Shown piece after piece: positions 18,015 through 27,015 of a DNA stretch of 64,000 nucleotides. The translations under genes were made by a program, and so were the position numbers. A model generated the notes under the pieces. That model was not told the origin of the DNA and searched no databases. It worked only from the letters and a program-made list of their open reading frames with translations. Position 1 is the first letter of the stretch; each line of letters begins with the position of its first letter. The stretch is from Maridesulfovibrio frigidus DSM 17176 (GTDB lineage: Bacteria; Desulfobacterota; Desulfovibrionia; Desulfovibrionales; Desulfovibrionaceae), in NCBI RefSeq assembly GCF_000711735.1, contig NZ_JONL01000007.1, positions 186,001 through 250,000 of the forward strand, written 5' to 3'.

Positions 18015-18593
18015 ATGGATAAAAAAAGAATTGTCCTTGCTATAACTGGTGCAAGCGGCACAATTTACTCTTCAATTTTAGCTAAAGCACTAGGCAAAAT
18101 GGATGATGTTGAACTGCATCTTATTTTGTCAGATGCGGCGCTGAAAGTCATGGAACTTGAAACGAACTTAATGCCTGAAGATTTAACAGATCACGCTGAC
18201 TTTGTTTACCCGCAGGAATTAATATCGGCACCTCCAGCGAGCGGATCATGGCAACATGACGGTATGATAGTCTGCCCTTGCTCAATGGCATCACTAGCAG
18301 CAATAGCACAGGGATTCGGTGCAAATCTTATTCACAGAGCAGCCGATGTGTGCCTTAAAGAACGCAACAAGCTAGTATTAGTTACCCGCGAAACTCCCCT
18401 GAGCCTGATTCATATAAGAAACATGGAAACAATAACATTAGCTGGTGGGATCATAATGCCGGCCTCGCCCGGATTTTATCACTCTCCCAAAAGCATTAAC
18501 GATCTCGCAGCTCATATGGCTGGCAGAGTGCTAGAACAATTAAATATCCCCCACGATCTATATCAGCGCTGGGGCGAAAACTCACAGAGGTAA
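18015..18593 (+). CDS. ubiX: UbiX-family flavin prenyltransferase
   Basis: 192 residues, the family length. The FMN-binding start is IVLAITGASGTIYSSILAKAL (6-26). Later it has CPCSMASLAAIAQGF, where Ser and neighbouring residues contact flavin, and LVTRETPLSLIHIRNM, PASPGFYHSP and AHMAGRVLEQL, all classic UbiX motifs. It attaches a dimethylallyl group to FMN to make the prenylated flavin cofactor of UbiD-type decarboxylases. No ubiD is in view; a menaquinone (futalosine) or other UbiD-like decarboxylase elsewhere would be the client. The stop is two bases before the next gene's ATG, so the two are translationally coupled. Confidence 0.92.
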   Translation: MDKKRIVLAITGASGTIYSSILAKALGKMDDVELHLILSDAALKVMELETNLMPEDLTDHADFVYPQELISAPPASGSWQHDGMIVCPCSMASLAAIAQGFGANLIHRAADVCLKERNKLVLVTRETPLSLIHIRNMETITLAGGIIMPASPGFYHSPKSINDLAAHMAGRVLEQLNIPHDLYQRWGENSQR

Positions 18594-18595
18594 TT

Positions 18596-19282
18596 ATGAA
18601 CCATATTTTTACTTGGAACGGACATTCAAATTTTGTCATTGAATCTGGCGAAAAAACGGTAGTAATCGACCCTTTCTTTGAAGGAAACCCATCCACTACA
18701 GCGAAATGGACCTCCATTAGTAAAGCGGATGTAGTACTGATTACTCACGACCACGGCGACCATGTCGGTCAAGCCGCCGAAATTTGCAACACCACAGGCG
18801 CAACACTGGTTTGCATATTCGATTTCGTGCCTAGTATGATTGATCAGGGCATCGCTTCTGACAAAATCATAGGTATGAACATGGGCGGAACAGTTGAAGT
18901 GGCAGGTATCAAAATCAAAATGGTACAGGCGGCTCACTCCTGCTCAGAAGGCTCACCCGCAGGCTTTATTGTAACCTACGAAGATGATTTTTGCATATAT
19001 TGCGCTGGTGACACCGCATTATTCTCATCCATGGAATTGTTCGGTAAATTTAACAACATTGATGTTGCAATGCTCCCTACAGGCGGCTGGTTCACAATGG
19101 ATTCAAATGATGCAGCCTACGCGTGCAAACTTCTCGGATGCAAAAACGCTATTCCCATGCACTGGGGAACCTTCCCGATTCTTGAGCAGAATACCGCAAA
19201 CTTTACTGCCGAGGTCGCAAAGTATGCTCCTGAATGTAAAGTAACCGAGTTAGTTATCGGCGAACCGACTGAGGTTGCATAA
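18596..19282 (+). CDS. Metal-dependent hydrolase, UPF0173 / metallo-beta-lactamase fold
   Basis: 228 residues. The metal-binding motif THDHGDH (HxHxDH) lies near residues 50-56; further ligands are in QAAHSCS, CAGDTALF and PMHWGTF. This order matches the UPF0173 (YtkL-like) family of zinc/manganese hydrolases whose substrate is not established. It begins two bases after ubiX, preceded by AGAGG inside the ubiX end, so the two form a short operon. No signal peptide, so cytoplasmic. Confidence 0.88.
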   Translation: MNHIFTWNGHSNFVIESGEKTVVIDPFFEGNPSTTAKWTSISKADVVLITHDHGDHVGQAAEICNTTGATLVCIFDFVPSMIDQGIASDKIIGMNMGGTVEVAGIKIKMVQAAHSCSEGSPAGFIVTYEDDFCIYCAGDTALFSSMELFGKFNNIDVAMLPTGGWFTMDSNDAAYACKLLGCKNAIPMHWGTFPILEQNTANFTAEVAKYAPECKVTELVIGEPTEVA

Positions 19283-19393
19283 AATTCGTACTAATCACGA
19301 ATAGGATTAGTTTGAAACGAAGATAACACAGAGACACAACGGTAAAAAATCACTGAATCAAAGTGTAAAGTTAGATTTTCACCAAATATGATT

Positions 19394-19427
19394 GAGCTTG
19401 GTTAGAAGATTGAACCTAACCAAGCTC
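19394..19427 (-). terminator. Stem-loop at the 3' end of uvrC (probable terminator)
   Basis: Perfect 12-bp stem GAGCTTGGTTAG (19394-19405) / CTAACCAAGCTC (19416-19427) with a 10-nt loop. It includes the last codons and stop of uvrC. Read on the minus strand it is followed by AATCATATTT, a poor U tract, so termination efficiency is uncertain. Confidence 0.6.
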
Positions 19428-21221
19428 CTGAAAAGCCTTGTATATCTGCTTAGCTCGAACCTTACCGATTCCCGGTACTTTAGCTAATTCCACGGCAGTT
19501 GCTTCTTTCATCTTCTGCACGGAACCGTATTCATCCCATAAAAGACGTGCTGTTTTCGGACCGATACCGGGCAAACTCAGCACCTCACTCTGCAGGGCCT
19601 TCTTCTTGCGCGATTTTCGCTGTTTACCGATTACAAACCTGTGAGCTTCATCCCTCAACCGCTGTAAAAACAGTAAGGCAGGACTACCACCTTTGAGCGG
19701 CAGGTGATTTTTTCGTCCGGGTGTAAAAATTCTATCTTCTAACTCACCCGCCCTTCGAGTCGGCCCCTTTGCTATTGAAGAAAGTTGCGGAATTGGTGTC
19801 TCTGACTTCCAATTATCGGCAAAAGCCTTTTCAACTGAGCTAAGCTGCCCCTTCCCCCCATCTATTAAGATAAGATCAGCCCATGGCGGACCAGAATCAA
19901 TTCTCTTAAACACCCAGTGATATAGCGCTGCATAATCATCAGAAGAATGCTCGAGCTCTGGAAAGACATAAGTGCGATACTGCGATTTTTCAGGCTTACC
20001 GAGCTCATAAACAACCATGCCTACGCGCATCCCCTCACCGCCAAGATGAGAGGCATCAATACACTCAATCCGCTCAGGGCGCGAAGGAAGGTTTAATTTC
20101 GCAAAAAGTACATCAAGAATGTCGTCATTCTTTTTTTCCTGTGCTCCAATAGCCGCATTTTTACGGGCAATGTCTAAAAGACGCTTCTCTTCAGTTGTCT
20201 GCGGAGTACCAATTCGAACTGGTGACTTGCTACGCTCCGCTAAAATTTCAGACGAACCTTGCATATCAAACTCAAACGGCACGAGAAGTTTCGGTGGAAT
20301 GTATTTTGTTGACGAATAAAATTGGTTGATAAAGCTGTGTAGAACTTCTTCACCATCCTCAAGACTTAATCCAGCCCAGAAGAAATCTTTTTTATCTAGT
20401 AAACGCCCCTTGCGAACAAAAAGTAATCCTAAACCAACCCCGCGCGATGACTCCGCAAGGGCGATAACGTCAATATCAGACCTATCATCGAGCACAACAG
20501 CCTGCTTTTCGATTGTTTTGCTGATAGCTGTGATCTGATCGCGAATCTTAGCAGCCTGCTCATAAGCGAGTTCCGCTGCAGCCTCTTCCATTTCATGACG
20601 CAAATCCGAGATCAAATCTGCAGCTTTGCCGGAAAGCAGCATCTCTACCTTCTTCACCAACGCCATATACTGCTCACGCGGAACAAAATTAACGCATGGC
20701 CCAAGGCACTGCCCTATATCATGATAAAGACACGGCCTTGTTCTATTCCTAAAGGCGGAATCCGAACATTTACGCAAAGGAAATACTTTACCTAGGATTT
20801 TCCAAGTTTCGCGCGCAAAGAAACTAGAAGTATACGGCCCGAAATATACTGAACCATCGCGCACAACCTTCCGGGTCATGCGGAGTCTAGGATACTCCGC
20901 GCGCTTATCAAGTCTGAAAAGGACATATTGTTTATCATCTCGTAAAACCACGTTATACCGTGGCCTGTGCTTCTTGATAAGACTTGCCTCTAAAAGCAAA
21001 GCTTCCTTCTCAGTAGCGGTAACAAGCGTATCTATTGACGCAATCTTTGAAACCAAAACCTTTGTTTTAGGAGTATGCTTATCAATAGACCTGAAATATG
21101 ATGAAAGCCGTTTACGAAGAATTCGAGCTTTCCCTACATATATAATAAGGCCGGTAGAATCTTTCATGAGATATACACCGGGCGATGTCGGAAAATCGAC
21201 AGCAATAAACTCAAAACTCAT
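19416..21221 (-). CDS. uvrC: Excinuclease ABC subunit C
   Basis: 601 residues. It makes both incisions around bulky DNA lesions together with UvrA and UvrB. The N-terminal GIY-YIG nuclease starts at SPGVYLMKDSTGLIIYVGKA (about 13-32), followed by a CxxYxxxxCxxPC-like region (CLYHDIGQCLGPC). The UVR domain that contacts UvrB is near 200-235, the RNase-H-like second nuclease follows with IECIDASHLGGEGMRVGMVVYE and LILIDGGKGQLS, and the C-terminus has two helix-hairpin-helix motifs (LPGIGPKTARLL, VPGIGKVRAKQI). Complete and ordinary. Confidence 0.97.
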   Translation of the reverse strand: MSFEFIAVDFPTSPGVYLMKDSTGLIIYVGKARILRKRLSSYFRSIDKHTPKTKVLVSKIASIDTLVTATEKEALLLEASLIKKHRPRYNVVLRDDKQYVLFRLDKRAEYPRLRMTRKVVRDGSVYFGPYTSSFFARETWKILGKVFPLRKCSDSAFRNRTRPCLYHDIGQCLGPCVNFVPREQYMALVKKVEMLLSGKAADLISDLRHEMEEAAAELAYEQAAKIRDQITAISKTIEKQAVVLDDRSDIDVIALAESSRGVGLGLLFVRKGRLLDKKDFFWAGLSLEDGEEVLHSFINQFYSSTKYIPPKLLVPFEFDMQGSSEILAERSKSPVRIGTPQTTEEKRLLDIARKNAAIGAQEKKNDDILDVLFAKLNLPSRPERIECIDASHLGGEGMRVGMVVYELGKPEKSQYRTYVFPELEHSSDDYAALYHWVFKRIDSGPPWADLILIDGGKGQLSSVEKAFADNWKSETPIPQLSSIAKGPTRRAGELEDRIFTPGRKNHLPLKGGSPALLFLQRLRDEAHRFVIGKQRKSRKKKALQSEVLSLPGIGPKTARLLWDEYGSVQKMKEATAVELAKVPGIGKVRAKQIYKAFQELG

Positions 21222-21426
21222 GAACAGAACCCCTGTATAATTTTTTATACTAACACTAAAAATATTTTAAAAAGACTAACCTGAGCCAATATTCCCGTCA
21301 ATAAAGGGCTTGTACAGTGTTATTATAAATATATAGTCTTTCTATGTAATTACAAAGCCTAGCAAGGTATAATTTTTTATACGGTAAAAAAATTTTAACT
21401 TTAGTCAAAAAAATGTAACTTTTCGC
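21222..21426. other. Divergent uvrC/porin spacer
   Basis: About 200 bp of AT-rich DNA with no gene. Its right part carries two similar stretches, TTTTAACTTTAGTC and TGTAACTTTTCG, just upstream of the putative porin -35 box, which might bind a regulator. Confidence 0.4.
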
Positions 21427-21455
21427 TTGCCATCGACCCCACGACTCTGTAGAAC
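21427..21455 (+). promoter_or_regulatory. Candidate porin promoter
   Basis: TTGCCA (21427-21432), 17-bp spacer, TAGAAC (21450-21455). It is 69 bp before the porin ATG. The -10 match is modest, so tentative. Confidence 0.4.
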
Positions 21456-21523
21456 TGTTTGTGAAGGTAGGTGTCAGGCAATTTTGCCACAGTTTTATTT
21501 ATTCAGCAAAAGAAGGAAAAATT

Positions 21524-22921
21524 ATGAAAAAATTAATGATCCTCGCTATTCTAGCTACTCTAGTGCTAGCTATGGCAGGAACCGCTTCTGCGGTTGATCT
21601 CGAAGCCAAAGGTAAATTCCAGTTCCAGGCTAACTTCATGGACAACAGCGATTTCCTATCCGCTAAAAACAATGGCGTTCAAGAAGATGACTTGAACTTC
21701 TACTTTAGAGCTCGTACTCAGTTCCGTTTCATTGCAAACGAAAACTTGATGTCAGAATTGTATGTTGAATACAAAACTCGCATTGGTACAGCTAGTGATT
21801 CTTCACTTGTTGACAGTTCTTCTGACCGTACTCTCGGAATCAAACGCGTATTCTTGCAGTACCGTTTCCCAGAAACAGAAGTATTGACCACTGCTGGTAT
21901 CTTCTCCATCAACCTTCCTGGTGCCGCTGCTGGTTCCATGGTAATGGGTGACCTTGACGCTGGTGCTCTTACTATCAGCACACCTATCACAGATGTTATC
22001 GCTGCTTCAGTTGGTTTCATCCGTGCATATGATGCAACTTCTGATGATTCAGGCGGAGTTTACTCCACTACTGGTTCTAACTCCAAAGATGAACTTGACC
22101 TCTTCTATGGTGCAGTTCCTGTAACAATCGACGGTCTTGAAGCAACTCCTTACTTCATGTACGGTCTTATCGGTAAAGACACATACACAGCTGTTTCCGG
22201 ACGCGCTGGCTTGACAGCTCCTTCTGCTGCAACTTTCACCAAGAGTGTTAACTCCTGGTGGGCTGGTACTTCCTTCGGAATGACCATGTTCGATCCAATC
22301 GTTCTAAAAGCTGACTTCGCATACGGTGATCTTGATGCAGACCAGAAACAGAACGACCGTTCCGGTTGGGGCGCTGACTTGTCTCTTGCTTACACAGGCA
22401 TGGACTTCATGCAGCCTAAATTTGTTTTCGCTTACACCTCTGGTGAAGATGACAAAACATCCAATGGTTCTGAACGTCTTCCTGTAATCAACAATGACTT
22501 CGCTTTCGGTACTTACTACTACGGTGGTTCTGCTCTAACTTCTGCTGACCTTAACAGCAATCAGCAGGTTGGTCAGATGGTTCTTGGTCTGTCTTTCGAA
22601 GATATCTCTTTCCTCGACAAACTGACTCATGACTTCCACTTCTTGTACATCAAAGGTACCAACGATAAAGATCTTATCCAGAACAACACTGGCCTGACTA
22701 ACATCAGCGCTGATGGTAACTTCTTGACTACTAAAGACCAGGCTTTTGAAATTGACTTCAACACAAACTACCAGATCTACGACGAACTGGCTGCTATCAT
22801 TGAATTCGGTTACATCGGAATGGATCTTGATAAAGACACATGGTCTGCTTACGACACTACACGTGACGGTAAAGAAGATCCTGCTCTTAAACTCGCAGTT
22901 GGCCTTGTTTACGAATTCTAA
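21524..22921 (+). CDS. Outer-membrane homotrimeric porin (Desulfovibrio type)
   Basis: 465 residues. The ATG at 21524 follows AGAAGGAAAA and opens a textbook signal peptide, MKKLMILAILATLVLAMAGTASA, cleaved before VDLEAKG; an in-frame GTG at 21461 only adds an unlikely leader. The mature chain is made of alternating beta strands and ends in LKLAVGLVYEF, a C-terminal aromatic signature for BAM-dependent barrel insertion. The length and the opening 'VDLEAKGKFQFQANFMDN' resemble the abundant major porins of Desulfovibrio, which let small polar solutes cross. Codon choice is very biased (GCT, GGT, CTT, GAC), consistent with high expression. A strong terminator follows. Confidence 0.92.
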   Translation: MKKLMILAILATLVLAMAGTASAVDLEAKGKFQFQANFMDNSDFLSAKNNGVQEDDLNFYFRARTQFRFIANENLMSELYVEYKTRIGTASDSSLVDSSSDRTLGIKRVFLQYRFPETEVLTTAGIFSINLPGAAAGSMVMGDLDAGALTISTPITDVIAASVGFIRAYDATSDDSGGVYSTTGSNSKDELDLFYGAVPVTIDGLEATPYFMYGLIGKDTYTAVSGRAGLTAPSAATFTKSVNSWWAGTSFGMTMFDPIVLKADFAYGDLDADQKQNDRSGWGADLSLAYTGMDFMQPKFVFAYTSGEDDKTSNGSERLPVINNDFAFGTYYYGGSALTSADLNSNQQVGQMVLGLSFEDISFLDKLTHDFHFLYIKGTNDKDLIQNNTGLTNISADGNFLTTKDQAFEIDFNTNYQIYDELAAIIEFGYIGMDLDKDTWSAYDTTRDGKEDPALKLAVGLVYEF

Positions 22922-22964
22922 GAATTCTTAGACCAGTCTTACTAGCAATTTATACCTGACACCG

Positions 22965-22996
22965 GGCCGGAAGTTGATACTTCCGGCCTTTTTTTT
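22965..22996 (+). terminator. Intrinsic terminator of the porin gene
   Basis: GGCCGGAAG-TTGATA-CTTCCGGCC followed by eight T residues. Confidence 0.95.
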
Positions 22997-23123
22997 GACA
23001 TTTGCACCCGTCTATTCTGCTCGACTTTTGAACCGCATTACGATACTGATCGGACTTATATTAAGTAATTCACAGCGGTAAAAACAAACAACTATTTCAC
23101 TTTTTCAAGTTAAGGATATTTCA

Positions 23124-24428
23124 ATGCCTTGCAAGAATATAGACTACTCCGGCCAAGATTCATGGCCTGAAATCAAAAAATGGCTAGACCTGCGCAAAAA
23201 CCCAGATCAAAAAGTTGACGGAATCGTCAGAGACATTCTTGATGCTGTTAAATCTGATGGTGACCAGGCTCTTATTAAGTATACCAAGAAATTCGACTGT
23301 CCCATTTTCAACATGGATATGCTCAAAGTTACTGCGGATAACCTCAGTCTTGCATATGCTGAAGTTCAAAGTGAAGACCTAGAAATAATTGAAGAATCTA
23401 TCCGCAATGTAAAAGATTTCCATCGCAGACAGGTTCAAGAATCATGGTGGACTGCTGACGAAGATGGAACAATACTTGGCCAGCTTGTCAGGCCAGTTGA
23501 CCGCGTCGGCCTATATGTTCCCGGCGGACAAGGCGGCGAAACACCACTTATTTCCAGCATGATTATGAATGCAGTTCCTGCACAGGTTGCAGGAGTTAAG
23601 CAAATCGCGGTCATTTCTCCTCCGAGAAAAGACGGCACGCTGAATCCATACATACTTGCCACAGCGCAGATACTTGGAATAACCGAAATTTACGCAGGTG
23701 GTTCTGCATGGGCGATTGGAGCTCTTGCATATGGTACTGAAACCATTAAGCCTTGCGACGTAATTGCCGGACCAGGTAATATTTTTGTAGCTACAGCCAA
23801 AGGTCAGCTTGTTGGTGAAGTCGGCATTGATATGATAGCCGGCCCCAGTGAAGTAGCAATTCTAGCTGACGAATCTGCAAATCCAGTATGGATTGCGGCA
23901 GATATGCTCTCACAAGCAGAACATGATCCACTCGCCGCTTCAATCTTAATCACTTGGGATAAGACACTAGGTGACAAGGTTAAAGAAGAACTCAGGATTC
24001 AGGCGAAAAAATTGCCACGCGGTGAAATAGCCTTACAGTCCCTCAATGCATGGGGTGCTGTAGTAAATGTTCCTGACAGAAAAACTGGAATAGATTTTTC
24101 AAACAATATGGCACCTGAACACTTGGAATTGGCGTTTGATGATCCATGGTCCGCCATCGGACTTATCAAGCATGCCGGCGCAATTTTCATGGGACACCAC
24201 ACCCCTGAGCCTATCGGAGACTATTTTGCCGGCCCAAATCACGTTCTACCTACAGTAGGTACAGCTAGATTTTCATCTGCGCTTTCAGTAGATACATTTT
24301 GCAAAAAATCCAGTTTGATTTATACAGATCAGAACTACGTTTCAAGACATGGCGCTAAAATTGCCAGACTGGCTAGACTTGAAGGACTTGAAGCGCACGC
24401 CCGTTCAGTTGAATCCCGTTACAAATAA
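23124..24428 (+). CDS. hisD: Histidinol dehydrogenase
   Basis: 434 residues, as usual. It catalyses the last two NAD+-dependent oxidations of histidine synthesis, L-histidinol to L-histidine. Family blocks are GLYVPGGQGGETPLISSM, GPGNIFVATAKGQLVGEVGIDMIAGPSEVAILAD, the zinc-ligand region SQAEHDPLAAS and MAPEHLEL. The start has AAGGA eight bases upstream. No other his genes are adjacent, so the pathway is dispersed. It is followed after 13 bp by purC, and the two are likely co-transcribed; both pathways share the AICAR branch. Confidence 0.97.
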   Translation: MPCKNIDYSGQDSWPEIKKWLDLRKNPDQKVDGIVRDILDAVKSDGDQALIKYTKKFDCPIFNMDMLKVTADNLSLAYAEVQSEDLEIIEESIRNVKDFHRRQVQESWWTADEDGTILGQLVRPVDRVGLYVPGGQGGETPLISSMIMNAVPAQVAGVKQIAVISPPRKDGTLNPYILATAQILGITEIYAGGSAWAIGALAYGTETIKPCDVIAGPGNIFVATAKGQLVGEVGIDMIAGPSEVAILADESANPVWIAADMLSQAEHDPLAASILITWDKTLGDKVKEELRIQAKKLPRGEIALQSLNAWGAVVNVPDRKTGIDFSNNMAPEHLELAFDDPWSAIGLIKHAGAIFMGHHTPEPIGDYFAGPNHVLPTVGTARFSSALSVDTFCKKSSLIYTDQNYVSRHGAKIARLARLEGLEAHARSVESRYK

Positions 24429-24441
24429 AGAGGTAACCTAA

Positions 24442-25344
24442 ATGTCGAAAGTACATGTGATCGATACAGATATTAAAGAATTGAAACTTCTCTCGAAAGG
24501 GAAAGTTCGCGATATTTACGAAGTTGATGCTGAAACACTGCTTATAATTACAACAGATAGAATCTCTGCTTATGATGTAATCATGCCGACCCCTATCGAA
24601 GATAAGGGTAAAATTCTAAACCAGATCACCTTATTCTGGATGGAAATGTGCAAAGACATCGTACCTAACCATTTGATTGCTTCAAATGTAGATGACTATC
24701 CAGAAGTTCTTCATAAGTATAAAGATCAGCTTCAAGGCCGCAGTGTGTTGGTAAAGAAAGCCAAACCTCTTCCAATTGAATGTATCGTTCGCGGATACAT
24801 CACAGGATCAGGCTGGAAAGATTACCTTGCAACAGGCAAAGTATCTGGACATGAACTCCCCAAGGGACTTCAGGAGTCTGAAATGCTTGAAAAGCCTCTA
24901 TTTACGCCTTCAACAAAAGCAGATTTAGGCGAACATGATGAAAACATCACAGTTGATAAAGCAATGGAAATGCTGGGCAGCGACCTCCTTGAAAAGGTTC
25001 AGGATGTAACCCTTGCCATTTACCGCCGTGCTAGAGACTTCGCTAAAGAGCGCGGAATTATTATTGCTGACACTAAATTTGAATTCGGTCTTGTAGGCGA
25101 TGAACTAATCGTAATTGATGAAGTTCTAACTCCTGACTCTTCAAGATTCTGGCCGATGGAAGGATATAAAGCAGGACAATCACAGCCTAGCTTCGACAAA
25201 CAATTTTTGCGAGATTGGCTGACTGTCATTGATTTCAATAAACAGCCTCCTGCACCTGAAATTCCAGAGAACATTGCATCAAAAACCCGCGAGAAGTACC
25301 TAGAAGCGTTTAAGCTCTTGACCAGTTCCGAACTTGATGCTTAA
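24442..25344 (+). CDS. purC: SAICAR synthetase (phosphoribosylaminoimidazole-succinocarboxamide synthase)
   Basis: 300 residues, the longer bacterial/yeast-like form. It joins CAIR and aspartate with ATP in purine synthesis. The ATP-binding start is [14 protein letters not shown] (17-30). Characteristic are [53 protein letters not shown] and the C-terminal QFLRDWL. It has an ordinary ribosome site (AAAGAGG). Second gene after hisD. Confidence 0.97.
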   Translation: MSKVHVIDTDIKELKLLSKGKVRDIYEVDAETLLIITTDRISAYDVIMPTPIEDKGKILNQITLFWMEMCKDIVPNHLIASNVDDYPEVLHKYKDQLQGRSVLVKKAKPLPIECIVRGYITGSGWKDYLATGKVSGHELPKGLQESEMLEKPLFTPSTKADLGEHDENITVDKAMEMLGSDLLEKVQDVTLAIYRRARDFAKERGIIIADTKFEFGLVGDELIVIDEVLTPDSSRFWPMEGYKAGQSQPSFDKQFLRDWLTVIDFNKQPPAPEIPENIASKTREKYLEAFKLLTSSELDA

Positions 25345-25410
25345 AAACGGTTAACTAAATAATTTAATTCGCCAGAAGCGTAGTTTCCATTCAATATTGA
25401 CATTCATTTT

Positions 25411-25423
25411 GAGGGCTGCCCTC
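25411..25423. promoter_or_regulatory. Palindrome upstream of fabI (candidate operator)
   Basis: GAGGGC-T-GCCCTC, a perfect 13-bp palindrome 67 bp before the fabI start. A consensus -35-like TTGACA lies at 25397-25402, so the palindrome would cover the spacer and part of the -10 area. No good -10 hexamer is visible, so the promoter itself is unproven. Confidence 0.4.
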
Positions 25424-25489
25424 TAAAGGTGTCTCTGGAACCCCGACTCTGACTACAGATTAATATTTTTTATCTACAAGGAGTAATTA

Positions 25490-26254
25490 ATGCTGCTGGA
25501 AGGAAAAAAAGCTGTAATTTTCGGTGTGGCAAACGAAAAAAGTATTGCCTACGGAATTGCTGAACAGTTTAAAAAGCAAGGCGCAAAGCTTGCTTTCAGT
25601 TATGTTAATGATGCTATTAAAAAACGCGTTGAGCCTATCAGTGAAGAGCTTGGCGGTGAATTTATATTCCCTTGTGATGTCAGCAGTGATGAAGACGTAG
25701 CAAAGTCCGCTCAGTTCGTAAAAGAACAATGGGGAGACGTTGATATACTCGTTCACTCGGTTGCATTCGCAAACCGCGATGACCTAAAAAAACGTTACAT
25801 TGAAACTTCTCGCGACGGTTTCCACCTCGCAATGAACGTTTCAGCCTATTCACTTGTTTCGCTCTGTAACGCATTTGAACCACTCATGAATGAGGGTGGA
25901 TCAGTTATGGCTATGACTTACCTTGGGTCTTCTAAGGTCATCACTAACTATAACGTAATGGGCGTAGCAAAAGCTGCTCTTGAAGCTAGCGTACGCTATC
26001 TTGCTTGCGATATGGGTGCTAAAGGCATCAGAGTTAACGCTCTAAGTGCCGGCCCTATTAAAACTTTGGCTTCATCCGGAATATCCGGGTTTAAGACCAT
26101 ATTCTCACACATCGAAGAGCGCGGCCCTCTTCATAAGAATGTGACCACAGAAGAAGTAGGAAAGACTGCCACCTACCTTGCCTCAGATTTGTCTAGCGGT
26201 GTTACCGGAGAAGTTCTCTTCGTTGATTGCGGCTACAACATCATGGGAATTTAG
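25490..26254 (+). CDS. fabI: Enoyl-ACP reductase (NADH), FabI
   Basis: 254 residues. It reduces trans-2-enoyl-ACP in the last step of each fatty-acid elongation round. It starts with the divergent short-chain dehydrogenase nucleotide motif of FabI, GKKAVIFGVANEKSIAYGIA (4-23), and has the FabI active-site spacing Y-x6-K in YNVMGVAKAALE. Also typical are LVHSVAFANRDDLKKRY and KGIRVNALSAGPIKTLASSGI. The start follows AAGGAG. Single gene between a candidate operator and a terminator. Confidence 0.96.
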   Translation: MLLEGKKAVIFGVANEKSIAYGIAEQFKKQGAKLAFSYVNDAIKKRVEPISEELGGEFIFPCDVSSDEDVAKSAQFVKEQWGDVDILVHSVAFANRDDLKKRYIETSRDGFHLAMNVSAYSLVSLCNAFEPLMNEGGSVMAMTYLGSSKVITNYNVMGVAKAALEASVRYLACDMGAKGIRVNALSAGPIKTLASSGISGFKTIFSHIEERGPLHKNVTTEEVGKTATYLASDLSSGVTGEVLFVDCGYNIMGI

Positions 26255-26276
26255 TTTTTACTATAAAACTTAAATA

Positions 26277-26313
26277 AAAAGCTGGGATCGAATTCATCGC
26301 TTCCAGCTTTTTA
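26277..26313 (+). terminator. Intrinsic terminator of fabI
   Basis: AAAAGCTGG (26277-26285) pairs with CCAGCTTTT (26303-26311), with further imperfect pairing inside; ends in a T run. Confidence 0.85.
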
Positions 26314-26335
26314 TTTCGTAATAATCTCTCAAAAC

Positions 26336-26364
26336 TTGACAGATGTTCATAAAGGGACTAAACA
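26336..26364 (+). promoter_or_regulatory. Promoter of the rpsF-rpsR-rplI-dnaB operon
   Basis: TTGACA (26336-26341), 17-bp spacer, TAAACA (26359-26364). The -35 is perfect and the -10 only partly matches. It places the start near 26371, leaving about 57 nt of leader. Confidence 0.5.
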
Positions 26365-26403
26365 TCCCTTCTTTCGCCTTGCCCTAAATTTTAAGGAAAG
26401 GGC
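26352..26403 (+). promoter_or_regulatory. Structured leader upstream of rpsF (possible S6:S18 autoregulatory element)
   Basis: Two potential hairpins: AAGGGA / TCCCTT (26352-26370) and GCCCT (26381-26385) / AGGGC (26399-26403). Many bacteria carry an S6:S18-binding structure in this position, but I cannot match the specific conserved bulge here, and the first hairpin overlaps the -10 box. Confidence 0.3.
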
Positions 26404-26427
26404 CATAGACCATAAGGAGGTTTTTAA

Positions 26428-26742
26428 ATGCTCAGAAAGTACGAAGCACTATTGCTTTTAAGCCCCGAGCTTGCGAGCGACAGCCGCAAAGCTATCGTTG
26501 AAGGGGTTGTAGCCATCATTGATCGTGAAGGCGGCAATCTTGAGGAAATAGACGATTGGGGATCACGCCAGTTGGCTTACCCTGTCCAGAACCAGTCCCG
26601 TGGGTACTACGTTCGTGTAGTTTTCAAAGCACCAGCACCGTTGGTAGCAGAACTCGAACGCAACATCCGTATCACTGAAGGAATCTTCAAGTTTGTTACA
26701 GTTAAACTTGACGATACCGTACAGGCTAAGGAGGAAGCTTAA
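26428..26742 (+). CDS. rpsF: 30S ribosomal protein S6
   Basis: 104 residues. It binds S18 and the central domain of 16S rRNA. It begins [17 protein letters not shown] and contains [11 protein letters not shown]-type sequence ([23 protein letters not shown]), the standard S6 core. AAGGAGG lies seven bases before the ATG. First gene of the rpsF-rpsR-rplI cluster, a conserved bacterial order. Confidence 0.98.
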   Translation: MLRKYEALLLLSPELASDSRKAIVEGVVAIIDREGGNLEEIDDWGSRQLAYPVQNQSRGYYVRVVFKAPAPLVAELERNIRITEGIFKFVTVKLDDTVQAKEEA

Positions 26743-26744
26743 TC

Positions 26745-27005
26745 ATGGCATTCAAGAGAAAATTCACACCAAAAAGGAAGTTCTGTCGTTTTTGCGCAGA
26801 TAAAGCACTTCCACTCGATTATAAACGTCCTGACATTCTTAAGGACTTTGTTACCGAACGCGGCAAAATTATTGCCCGCAGAATTACTGGTACATGTGCA
26901 AAGCACCAACGCCGCCTGACTACTGAAATTAAACGTTCAAGACAGATGGCCCTAATGCTTTACACCACCGTGCATAGCACTGACGTTAAGAAGAGAAGCA
27001 TCTAG
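26745..27005 (+). CDS. rpsR: 30S ribosomal protein S18
   Basis: 86 residues. It partners S6 on 16S rRNA. It has the basic N-terminus ([19 protein letters not shown]) with a CxxC pair that suggests a zinc-type S18, then the S18 signature [33 protein letters not shown]. The gene starts two bases after rpsF, with its AAGGAGG inside the end of rpsF, so the two are translationally coupled. Confidence 0.98.
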   Translation: MAFKRKFTPKRKFCRFCADKALPLDYKRPDILKDFVTERGKIIARRITGTCAKHQRRLTTEIKRSRQMALMLYTTVHSTDVKKRSI

Positions 27006-27015
27006 GAGGCATGAT

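Noticed and set aside
19290-19311. ACTAATC/GATTAGT hairpin after the UPF0173 gene
   Set aside because: 7-bp AT-rich stem with no T tract; weak as a terminator.
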